A DNA stretch of 5,962 nucleotides from Gemmataceae bacterium (GTDB taxonomy: Bacteria; Planctomycetota; Planctomycetia; Gemmatales; Gemmataceae), in contig CANLGS010000296.1 in NCBI GenBank assembly GCA_947490035.1, forward strand, positions 1-5,962, given 5' to 3'. This document shows, piece by piece, positions 1 to 5,962 of the stretch (within the stretch, counting starts at the first letter, position 1; the number at the start of each line of letters is the position of its first letter). Position numbers and translations under genes: made by a program. The notes below the pieces were generated by a model, which saw only the letters and a program-made list of their open reading frames with translations, did not search any database and had not been told where the DNA came from.

Positions 1-1
1 G

Positions 2-3000
2 CGTTGCCAGCGTCGAAGCCGCGAGGCCGCCGACCACCGCGCGGCCGAGCGGGGCCGTCTGGTCGCCGCCCGCCGAGAAGCCGATTGCCATCGGCAGCAT
101 CCCCGCGATCATCGCGCAGCTTGTCATCAAGATTGGCCGCAGGCGCGACCGACCGCCTTCCACCGCGGCGCGCACCGCGCCGCCGTGCGTCGAGCGGGCG
201 CGCTCCGCGAAGGTGACGAGCAGGATGGCGTTCGCCACCGACACGCCCAGCGCCATGATCGCGCCCATGAACGATTGCAGGTTGAGCGTGGTGTTCGTCG
301 CCCACAGCGTGAGGCCGACGCCGCACAGCGTCGCGGGCACCGCGGCCACCGAGACGAGCGCGAGTTTGATCGACTGGAAGTACGCGGTGAGCAACAGCGC
401 GATCACGAGAATGGCGAGCAACAGGCCGCGGCCGAGGCTCTTCTGCACCACGCCGAGCGTGTTCAACTGACCGCGCACGTCCACGTGAACGCCGCGCGGC
501 GGTTCGCCGGACTCCGCGATGGCCCGTTGCACCGCGCCGCGCACCTTGCCCAGGTCTTGCGTGGCGACGTTCGCGGTGATGCTCGCGGTGCGCCGCATGT
601 TGTAGCGGTAGATCTCCTCCGCGGTCGTGCCCGGCACCATGCCGCCACCGCTGGAGCGCAGCACGTCGTGCAGGTAGATCGTGCCGTTCGTGGGCGTACT
701 GTCCTTGCCGTTGCCGTTCGCGTGCGCGGCCTTATGACCGACCGGGATGTTGCCGAGCGCGGCCTCCGAGCCGATCAGCGGCGGCGGGATTTGCACCTGC
801 ACGATGTACGCCTGCCCGTTCACCGGGTCGGCCCAGTAGATCGGCTGAATGTACCGGCTGGACGCGGTCGCCGGGATCAGTGACAGCCCGATGTCACGCG
901 CGGTCAGGTCCATCGTGCCGGCGCGCTCGCGGTCGATGCTCACGTTCAGCGTCGGGTAATCCTGGGCCGGGTTCAGTTGCACGTCGCGCAATTCGGGGAT
1001 CGCCGCGAGCCGTTCGCGCAGCCCCTTCGCGAACGCGAGGTTCGTCGCCATGTTCGTGCCGCTCACCTGCACCTCGACCGGCGTCGGTGAGCCGAAGCTC
1101 ATCACGTCGCTGACGATGTCGCCCGGCTCGAACGACAGCCGCAGGCCGGGCAATCGCTTATCGATTTCCTCTTGCGGCAGTTTGTCCTCTGTCCAGCGCG
1201 CGACGAGCCACGCCTTCAGCCCGGTGTCGAGCTTCACGCGTAGTCGTTCTTTCTGCTCCTCCAGGTGCAGCCCGGTGTTTTCCTTCAGCGCGACCTTCAG
1301 CAAACACTCGCCCGGCCCGCTCGTCCACTGGTGGATGCTCTGGATCGGGTAGTTGGTCGGGAACATGCCGACGTAGCCGACGGTCGCTTCCACGTTGCCC
1401 GCGCCGACTTCCTCCTTGATGAGCCGCGTCGCTTCTTGCGCGAGTTCTTCCGTGCGCTCGATGCGCGTTCCGGTCGGCGCCTTGAGACGCAGCACGAACT
1501 GCCCCTTGTCCGTGGGCGGGAAGATCGCGGTGCCGAGGGTGAAGTAGAGCAGCGCCGCGAGCGCGCCCGCGCCGAGGAGGTATAGCGGTACTGTAATGGA
1601 GCGCAGGTACACGATCCGCGCGACGACCGCTTCGTAGTTGTCCATCAGCTTCGCGAACAGCCCGCCCTTCGCTTCGGCGTGGTGCATTCCCGGCTTCAGC
1701 AGCCACACGCACAGCACCGGCACGAACGTGCTGGAGAGGATGTACGACGCGATCATCGCGTAACCGACCGCGAGCGACAGCGGTACGAACAGCTCGCGCG
1801 CCGCGCCCTCCATGAAGAACGACGGCACGAACACCGCGAGGATGCACAGCATCGCGAGCAGCCGCGGCACGGCGGTTTCCAGGTTGCCTTGCCGCACGGC
1901 TCGCGCGACGTTGTCGTATCGCAGGAGTTGCGTGTGGATGTTCTCCACTTCGACGGTCGCTTCATCGACGAGGATGCCGACCGCGAGCGCCAGCCCGCCG
2001 AGTGTCATGAGGTTGAGCGACTGCCCGCTCGCCCACAGCGCGAAGCCCGCCGCCGCGAGCGCGAGCGGAATGTTCAGCACGACCACGATCACGCTGCGCC
2101 AGTCGCGGAGGAACAGCAGCACCATGAGGCCCGTGAGCAGCGCACCGATCAAGCCTTCGATGCCCACGCCCCACATCGCTTCCTTCACGATGGGCGATTG
2201 GTCGAACGCGAAGTCGATCTCCACGTCGTCGGGCACGGCGGTGCGCATTCGCGGGAGCGCGGCCTTCAGGTCGTTCACCACGGTGACGGTCGAGGCGTCG
2301 GCCTTCTTGGTGATGAGGATGTAGACGGAACGCCGGCCGTTCACGAGCGCGTAACCCGCCGTGAGGTCGGCGGAGTCTTCGATGGTCGCCACGTCGCGCA
2401 GCAGAACCGGGTGCGGCCCGAGCTTCACGGGAATCTGCCCCAACTCCTGCACCGGGTTGCCGCCGACCATCACGTTCGACGTGACGAGCACCTGCCGGTC
2501 GCCGACCTTCAGCGTGCCCGACGGCGTGACCGGGTTGCCCGCGGCCAGCGCCTCCGTGACCTGCCAGAGCGTTAGCCCCTGCTTCGCGACCGCGTCGGGG
2601 TTGACGTTCACGGTGATCGCGCGCTGGTTGCCGCCGAACGCGGGCGGACTGGACACGCCGGGGATGCTCGCGAACTGCGGCCGCACGCGCAAGGTCGCCA
2701 TGTCCTGAATGTCCTTGATCGACTTCGTATCGCTCTTGAGTACGAGGAACCCGACGGGCGCGGTGCCGGTGTCGGTGCGCGCGACGAAGGGCGGCACGGT
2801 GCCCGGCGGCATCATGAACCGCGACCGGTTCACGGACGCGACCACTTCGGCCATCGCCTGCCCCATGTCGGTGCCGGGGTGGAAGTACACCTTGATGAGG
2901 CACATGCCGGTGATGTTGCGGCTCTCGACGTGGTGAACGCCGTTCACGTAGAGCAGGTGGAACTCGTAGTAGTTGGTGAGCAGCCCTTCCATCTGGGCCG

Positions 3001-3166
3001 GCGACATGCCGCCGTAGGGCTGACAGATGTAGATGACCGGCTGGTTGAGCGGCGGGAACACGTCGGCGTGCGTGCGGTCGGCGGCGAGGGCGCTGCCGAT
3101 CAGAACAGCGACCACGCCGACCATGACCGCGACCGGGTTCCGCAGCGCGAAGACGATGAGGTTCAT
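2..3166 (-). CDS. RND-family efflux transporter permease subunit (AcrB/HAE1-like), C-terminus cut by window edge
   Basis: Inner-membrane proton-driven permease that would work with a periplasmic adaptor and an outer-membrane channel to export drugs or other small amphiphiles. The frame is open from ATG at 3166 to the left edge (1055 residues). The protein begins MNLIVFALRNPV, a typical RND N-terminus. TM1 is at about residues 11-29, followed by the first large periplasmic domain (about 30-330, including MPPGTVPPFVARTDTG). TM2-TM6 span about 336-490, TM7 about 521-541, the second periplasmic domain about 545-905, and TM8-TM11 about 914-1030. TM4 carries GGLALAVGILVDEATVEVEN, giving Asp401-Glu402 where AcrB has Asp407-Asp408. 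TM10 reads GVSVANAILLV, with Ala978 at the AcrB Lys940 position. RLRPILMTS keeps Arg1008 and Thr1015, equivalents of AcrB Arg971 and Thr978. TM12 and the tail are missing only because the window ends. An in-frame stop at 3200-3202 lies upstream and ATG 3166 is the only ATG after it; no clear Shine-Dalgarno is visible. The family is certain and the substrate unknown; CusA-type metal export is unlikely because the TM4 motif is HAE1-like. Confidence 0.95.
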   Translation of the reverse strand, partial: MNLIVFALRNPVAVMVGVVAVLIGSALAADRTHADVFPPLNQPVIYICQPYGGMSPAQMEGLLTNYYEFHLLYVNGVHHVESRNITGMCLIKVYFHPGTDMGQAMAEVVASVNRSRFMMPPGTVPPFVARTDTGTAPVGFLVLKSDTKSIKDIQDMATLRVRPQFASIPGVSSPPAFGGNQRAITVNVNPDAVAKQGLTLWQVTEALAAGNPVTPSGTLKVGDRQVLVTSNVMVGGNPVQELGQIPVKLGPHPVLLRDVATIEDSADLTAGYALVNGRRSVYILITKKADASTVTVVNDLKAALPRMRTAVPDDVEIDFAFDQSPIVKEAMWGVGIEGLIGALLTGLMVLLFLRDWRSVIVVVLNIPLALAAAGFALWASGQSLNLMTLGGLALAVGILVDEATVEVENIHTQLLRYDNVARAVRQGNLETAVPRLLAMLCILAVFVPSFFMEGAARELFVPLSLAVGYAMIASYILSSTFVPVLCVWLLKPGMHHAEAKGGLFAKLMDNYEAVVARIVYLRSITVPLYLLGAGALAALLYFTLGTAIFPPTDKGQFVLRLKAPTGTRIERTEELAQEATRLIKEEVGAGNVEATVGYVGMFPTNYPIQSIHQWTSGPGECLLKVALKENTGLHLEEQKERLRVKLDTGLKAWLVARWTEDKLPQEEIDKRLPGLRLSFEPGDIVSDVMSFGSPTPVEVQVSGTNMATNLAFAKGLRERLAAIPELRDVQLNPAQDYPTLNVSIDRERAGTMDLTARDIGLSLIPATASSRYIQPIYWADPVNGQAYIVQVQIPPPLIGSEAALGNIPVGHKAAHANGNGKDSTPTNGTIYLHDVLRSSGGGMVPGTTAEEIYRYNMRRTASITANVATQDLGKVRGAVQRAIAESGEPPRGVHVDVRGQLNTLGVVQKSLGRGLLLAILVIALLLTAYFQSIKLALVSVAAVPATLCGVGLTLWATNTTLNLQSFMGAIMALGVSVANAILLVTFAERARSTHGGAVRAAVEGGRSRLRPILMTSCAMIAGMLPMAIGFSAGGDQTAPLGRAVVGGLAASTLAT

Positions 3167-3318
3167 GCAGAACAGTATGCGCGAAGTTGCGTGCCGCTTC
3201 TACTGGGGCGTGCCCGCGTGTGAAAAAGTCGGGTAGACAACCACACGGCCTGCTCCCTACACTTCCAACCTTGCACGGATTCGCTTCGCCCGCCCCCGCC
3301 GCACGGACGCGATCGGGA
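3167..3318. promoter_or_regulatory. Divergent intergenic region between the RND permease and glycosyltransferase genes
   Basis: This 152-base spacer separates two genes that point away from each other, so it must hold the 5' signals for both. It contains an A-run after GTGTG at about 3223, and an inverted repeat CGTGTG (3217-3222) / CACACG (3242-3247) with a 19-base spacer. That repeat is short enough to be chance but could be an operator or hairpin. The plus-strand frame of the glycosyltransferase stays open back to 3187 (a TTG), but the translation before 3319 does not look like protein sequence of this family. No regulator gene is adjacent. Confidence 0.6.
3234..3263 (+). promoter_or_regulatory. 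Candidate sigma-70-type promoter for the glycosyltransferase pair
   Basis: TAGACA at 3234-3239 matches the -35 consensus TTGACA at 5 of 6 positions. TACACT at 3258-3263 matches TATAAT at 4 of 6, and the spacer is 18 bases. Transcription would begin near 3270 and leave a leader of roughly 50 bases before the ATG at 3319. The -35 box lies inside the spacer of the CGTGTG/CACACG inverted repeat, so a protein bound there could block it. This is consensus matching by eye only, and the sigma-factor preferences of this organism are unknown. Confidence 0.3.
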
Positions 3319-4521
3319 ATGAACCTCGTTCACCTTACCGCCAGTACGTTCTTCGGCGGCCCGGAGCGGCAGATGCTCGGGCTGGCGCTCGCGCTCCCGG
3401 ATACCGTGCGCACCACGTTCGCCACCTTCCTCGAAGGCGGGCGCGGCGGTGCGTTCCTCGACGAAGTGCGACCACACGGCTTCGCCACCGCCCCGCTCAA
3501 GAACGACTTCCCGAACGTGTTCGCTTCGGTTCGCGAGGTGCGCGAACTGCTCCGCGCGACCGCGTGCGACGTGCTCATCTGTCACGGCTACAAGGCCCAC
3601 ATCTTCGGGCGCCTCGCGGCGCGGCGCGCGGGCATTCCCGCCGTCGCGGTGTCGCGCGGCTGGACCAGCGAGACGCGTAAGGTGCGCGCCTACGAGTGGT
3701 TCGACCGCCGGCACCTTCAGTTCATGGATCACGTGGTGTGCGTGTCGGAAGGCCAAGCAGCGAAGGTGCGCAAATGGTGCCGCGTGCCCGCGAACCGCAT
3801 GAGCGTGATCCGCAACAGCGCCAGGCTCGGCGCGTTCGAGAACGCCGACCCCGGCGCGCGACACCGGTTGCTTGGGTTCTTTCCGAGCGTCGCAGCACCC
3901 CCTCCCTTACGGTCGGGGTTCACCAACACCGCGGTGTCACAGGTCGTCGTCGGCGCGGGGCGGTTCAGCCCGGAGAAGGGCTTCGGTGTCTTGGTCGAAG
4001 CCGCTTGCGCGATCATCGGCGCGAACCCGACTGCGGGCGTGGTATTGTTCGGTGAAGGCCCGTTGCGCGGCGAACTCGAACGCCGCGTCGCGGAACTGGG
4101 CCTCACCGGGCGCGTCGTGCTGCCGGGCTTCCGCACCGACCTGGATTCACTCATCGGGTCTGCCGATGTCGTCGTGCTGCCCTCTTATACGGAGGGCTTG
4201 CCGAACGTGGCGCTGGAGGCGAGCGCGGCCGGCGTGCCGGTCGTCGCGACCGCCGTCGGCGGGACGCCCGAAGCCATCGCCGACCACGTGAACGGTTTCC
4301 TCGTGCCGCCGGGCCAACCGGCGGCCATCGCGAACAAAGTGTGTGAACTGCTCCGCGACACGCGCCTCCGCAACAGCTTCGGCGCCGCCGGCCGGGTGCG
4401 GATGCGCGAGCTGTTCACCTTCCAGGCGCAAGCGGCGGCGTATCTCCGATTGCTTAACACCTTGTGTTCGACACCCGATTCGGGCCGCGCTTCTCTTGAA
4501 GTCGCGGCCAAACACCACTGA
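3319..4521 (+). CDS. Glycosyltransferase, GT4 family (GT-B fold)
   Basis: Retaining GT-B glycosyltransferase of 400 residues, a normal GT4 length, probably cytoplasmic or membrane-peripheral. It would move a sugar from an activated nucleotide donor to a lipid-linked or glycan acceptor. The N-terminal acceptor domain opens MNLVHLTASTFFGGPERQ, with the glycine-rich loop at residues 13-16. CHGYKAH (His89) and VCVSEG (Ser143-Glu144) follow. The C-terminal donor domain starts near residue 209 with VVVGAGRFSPEKGF, where Arg215 and Lys220 are the expected diphosphate-binding pair. It ends with the GT4 EX7E motif EGLPNVALE (Glu292, Glu300). I chose ATG 3319 because family homology begins there; upstream in-frame TTG and GTG codons would add about 44 and 33 unfamiliar residues. 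No strong Shine-Dalgarno precedes it. Residues 190-208 look like extra sequence in the interdomain linker, with unusual codons. The last 20 or so residues are not conserved-looking. Sugar and acceptor cannot be assigned. It is followed after 14 bases by a second GT4 gene, likely the same transcript. Confidence 0.93.
   Translation: MNLVHLTASTFFGGPERQMLGLALALPDTVRTTFATFLEGGRGGAFLDEVRPHGFATAPLKNDFPNVFASVREVRELLRATACDVLICHGYKAHIFGRLAARRAGIPAVAVSRGWTSETRKVRAYEWFDRRHLQFMDHVVCVSEGQAAKVRKWCRVPANRMSVIRNSARLGAFENADPGARHRLLGFFPSVAAPPPLRSGFTNTAVSQVVVGAGRFSPEKGFGVLVEAACAIIGANPTAGVVLFGEGPLRGELERRVAELGLTGRVVLPGFRTDLDSLIGSADVVVLPSYTEGLPNVALEASAAGVPVVATAVGGTPEAIADHVNGFLVPPGQPAAIANKVCELLRDTRLRNSFGAAGRVRMRELFTFQAQAAAYLRLLNTLCSTPDSGRASLEVAAKHH
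3886..3942 (+). repeat. Possible in-frame repeat insertion inside the first glycosyltransferase gene
   Basis: This stretch encodes residues 190-208 (SVAAPPPLRSGFTNTAVSQ), lying between the end of the acceptor domain and the first donor-domain strand VVVGAGRF, where GT4 proteins normally have a short linker. Its codons include GCA, GCA, TTA and TCA; I found no other in-frame TTA by eye in the three genes of this window. The DNA holds ACCCC (3897-3901) and GGGGT (3915-3919) facing each other, and the 12-base perfect palindrome ACACCGCGGTGT at 3926-3937. The C-rich then G-rich pattern is reminiscent of the intergenic repeat near 5720. An ordinary variable linker is the alternative; the exact ends are approximate. 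Confidence 0.4.
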
Positions 4522-4523
4522 GC

Positions 4524-4529
4524 AGGAGG
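4524..4529 (+). promoter_or_regulatory. Shine-Dalgarno for the second glycosyltransferase
   Basis: AGGAGG lies 2 bases after the stop codon of the first glycosyltransferase and 6 bases before ATG 4536. There is also an ATG at 4532 in another frame, but only 2 bases separate it from this site, too close for normal initiation. The site therefore decides the start at 4536. It is the only strong ribosome-binding site in the window. Confidence 0.85.
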
Positions 4530-4535
4530 ACATGG

Positions 4536-5678
4536 ATGTCCGCACTACTCGCTCCGCGCCTTGCGTTTCCGACACTCGCACCGGCCAGCGATCCGGTTCG
4601 CGTGTGTTTCATGATCGACCGGCTCAGCCGTGCCGGGACCGAGTCGCAACTGCTCGCGCTCGTCCGCGCGCTCGACCGCACGCAGGTCGCGCCGACCCTC
4701 GTGCTGCTCGACGGCGAGGACGATCTGTCGAAGGCGCTCGAACCCGTGGACTGCCCGGTCATCCGGCTGGGCGTGCGCAAGCTGGTCAGCGGGCGTGCCG
4801 TGTCCGCCGCGCGCCGGCTGCGCTCGTTCTGGCGCGAACACCGGCCGGACGTGCTTCAAGTGTACTTCCTCGATGCCGCGTACCTCGGCGCGCCACTCGC
4901 GAAAGCGTGCGGTGTGAAGAAGGTCGTTCGCGTGCGGAACAACCTCGGCTACTGGCTGACGCGTAAGCACCGCGTCATGGGCCGCGCGGTGCGGCCGTTC
5001 GTGGACCTGACGCTCACCAACAGCGACGAGGGCAAGCAGGCGCTCGTGTCGCGCGGCGCGTCGCCGCGCCGCGTCGCGGTGCTAGAGAACGGCGTCGATA
5101 CGGTGCGGTTCAAACGCTTCCTCCTGCCGGACACGTCGAAGCGGCAGGTGCGCGTCGGGTGCGTCGCGAACCTGCGGCCCGTGAAGAACATCGACGGTCT
5201 GATGCGCACCGCGAAGGCCGCGCTGGAGAAGTTCCCGCAGTTGGTGTTCGAGGTGGCCGGCGACGGCGAGCAGCGCGCGGAGCTGGAACGCCTGCACGCG
5301 GAACTCGGCCTCGGCGACCGGTTCGTGCTTCGCGGTTCCGTGTCCGACGTGGCCGGCTTCTTGCGGAGTGTCGATGTGGCCGTGCTGCCCTCGCACTCGG
5401 AAGGCATGTCGAACGCGTTGCTGGAGTACATGGCCGCCGGGCGCGCGGTGATCGCGACCGACGTGGGCGCGAACGCGAAGCTCCTCGACGGCGGCAAGTG
5501 CGGCGTGGTCGTGCCCGCGAACGACCCCGACGCGGTGGTGACGGCGCTCGGCGAGTTGATCGCCAACCCGCTGCGCGCCGCGGGGTACGGGGCCGCGGCA
5601 CGCCGGCGCGTCGAGGCCGAGTACAGCCGTTCGGCGATGACGAAGCGCTTCGAGGCGTTCTATCGTGGGCTGGTGTAG
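4536..5678 (+). CDS. Glycosyltransferase, GT4 family (GT-B fold), second of the pair
   Basis: A 380-residue retaining GT-B glycosyltransferase, complete from ATG 4536 to TAG. The first 20 residues are a loose N-terminal extension; the first Rossmann strand is VRVCFMIDRL at 21-30, followed by the acceptor-side loop SRAGTESQLL with Gly34-Thr35-Glu36. RPDVLQVYFLDAAYLG and VVRVRNNLGYW follow. LTNSDEGKQ (Asn162-Ser163) and ENGVD (184-188) mark the end of the N-terminal domain. The donor domain begins VGCVANLRPVKNID, with Arg214 and Lys217 as the expected nucleotide-diphosphate ligands, and carries the EX7E motif EGMSNALLE (Glu289, Glu297). No signal peptide or membrane helix is seen. Start and expression are supported by AGGAGG six bases upstream. 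It differs clearly from its upstream neighbour in the acceptor half, so the two are not a recent duplication and probably act on successive acceptors in one surface-glycan or glycolipid pathway. That pathway role is inferred from the gene order only. Confidence 0.93.
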   Translation: MSALLAPRLAFPTLAPASDPVRVCFMIDRLSRAGTESQLLALVRALDRTQVAPTLVLLDGEDDLSKALEPVDCPVIRLGVRKLVSGRAVSAARRLRSFWREHRPDVLQVYFLDAAYLGAPLAKACGVKKVVRVRNNLGYWLTRKHRVMGRAVRPFVDLTLTNSDEGKQALVSRGASPRRVAVLENGVDTVRFKRFLLPDTSKRQVRVGCVANLRPVKNIDGLMRTAKAALEKFPQLVFEVAGDGEQRAELERLHAELGLGDRFVLRGSVSDVAGFLRSVDVAVLPSHSEGMSNALLEYMAAGRAVIATDVGANAKLLDGGKCGVVVPANDPDAVVTALGELIANPLRAAGYGAAARRRVEAEYSRSAMTKRFEAFYRGLV

Positions 5679-5716
5679 CCCGACGAACCGGGTCAGTGGG
5701 CTATGGTGTTTGCTTG

Positions 5717-5768
5717 TCCCTCTCCCCTTGCGGGAGAGGGTGTCGGCGCTTCGCCGACGGGTGAGGGG
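5717..5768. repeat. Double-hairpin intergenic repeat, possible transcription end for the glycosyltransferase operon
   Basis: CCCTCTCCC (5718-5726) pairs perfectly over 9 bases with GGGAGAGGG (5732-5740) around a 5-base loop. GTCGGCG (5742-5748) then pairs perfectly over 7 bases with CGCCGAC (5752-5758). The following GGGTGAGGG (5759-5767) can also pair with the first arm at 8 of 9 positions, enclosing the second hairpin. It lies 39 bases past the stop of the second glycosyltransferase. There is no T-run on either side, so it is not a classical intrinsic terminator, though such a stable structure could slow polymerase or protect the mRNA 3' end. The compact C-rich/G-rich build is typical of dispersed intergenic repeats; copy number cannot be judged from one window. 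Confidence 0.6.
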
Positions 5769-5962
5769 TAAGGCTCAGCGGATACCGTGAAGCAGACTCC
5801 ATTTGTGTGGCGTACCCCTAGGCTGATCGGAAGTTGGGCTTTCGATGGAATTATTGGTTCGAGTTCGATCCCGTTTTTGGTTCACACGGCTCGTGAATTC
5901 CGCTGCTTTTCCAGCGAAAAGTTCCGTTCCCCCGGCGAACTGATTCCAGAACGGGGATGAAC
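5769..5962. other. Non-coding, less GC-rich region at the right edge
   Basis: This stretch has roughly 50-57% GC, against about two thirds in the coding parts, and I see no supportable gene in it. It contains short T-runs and a small stem CGCTG (5901-5905) / CAGCG (5912-5916) with a 6-base loop. The final bases ACGGGGATGAAC hold an ATG at 5957 with a G-run just before it, similar to GGGAATGAAC at the first glycosyltransferase start. It could begin a plus-strand gene, but only two codons are visible. The likeliest role is the 5' control region of whatever gene follows. Confidence 0.4.

Noticed and set aside
2..3166. Many long plus- and minus-strand open frames overlapping the permease, for example 1679-2575 (+), 185-883 (+) and 1962-2903 (-)
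   Set aside because: Their translations are Arg/Ala/His-rich low-complexity text without motifs, as expected for out-of-frame readings of GC-rich coding DNA. The minus-strand permease frame accounts for the whole stretch with recognisable family motifs.
3187..3318. N-terminal extension of the first glycosyltransferase from TTG 3187 or GTG 3220
   Set aside because: The added residues are unlike GT4 N-termini and would cover the whole divergent spacer; the family-typical sequence begins at ATG 3319.
4532..4966. Out-of-frame ATG at 4532 opening a frame of about 145 codons inside the second glycosyltransferase
   Set aside because: It lies only 2 bases from the Shine-Dalgarno, and its product is Arg/Ala-rich with no motif, while the 4536 frame gives a complete GT4 enzyme.
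5676..5703. Hairpin TAGCCC (5676-5681) / GGGCTA (5698-5703) overlapping the stop of the second glycosyltransferase
   Set aside because: It has only 6 base pairs around a 16-base loop and no T-run, too weak to call a terminator beside the stronger structure at 5717-5768.
5957..5962. ATG near the right edge as the start of a next gene
   Set aside because: Only two codons are visible, and the short G-run before it is not a clear ribosome-binding site, so no gene is called.
1..5962. CRISPR array, tRNA, rRNA, transposase, toxin-antitoxin or phage gene
   Set aside because: No regularly spaced direct repeats, cloverleaf-like segments, integrase or transposase motifs, or small paired toxin/antitoxin frames were found on either strand.

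Overview
The window is GC-rich DNA, compact and strongly codon-biased. It fits a high-GC environmental bacterium. The protein style (a planctomycete-type GT4 opening, an HAE1-like RND pump, few clear Shine-Dalgarno sequences, C-rich/G-rich hairpin repeats) makes me lean towards a Gemmata-like planctomycete. That is an inference from style, not a demonstrated assignment.

Layout. Positions 2-3166 on the minus strand are one uninterrupted coding frame for a large inner-membrane RND efflux permease of the AcrB/HAE1 type. The N-terminus and 1055 residues are present; the last transmembrane helix and C-terminus lie beyond the left edge. A 152-base divergent spacer (3167-3318) separates it from two plus-strand genes. 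These encode two different GT4-family (GT-B fold) glycosyltransferases, at 3319-4521 and 4536-5678. They are 14 bases apart, with a strong Shine-Dalgarno in the gap, and look co-transcribed. After them come a compact double-hairpin repeat (about 5717-5768) and a less GC-rich stretch to the right edge with no supportable gene.

Function. The permease would export small hydrophobic or toxic compounds using the proton gradient, together with an adaptor and an outer-membrane channel that are not in the window. The two glycosyltransferases probably add successive sugars to a surface glycan or glycolipid, but donors and acceptors cannot be read from sequence. The two units are divergent and nothing ties them functionally.

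Most notable points: (1) the permease has Asp-Glu instead of Asp-Asp in TM4 and Ala at the position of the AcrB relay lysine; (2) the first glycosyltransferase carries a segment of about 19 residues at its interdomain linker, encoded by unusual codons and a 12-base perfect palindrome, which looks like an in-frame repeat insertion; (3) the downstream repeat has two alternative pairings. I see no CRISPR, tRNA, rRNA, transposase, phage gene or defence system. Apart from these points the region reads as ordinary chromosome.
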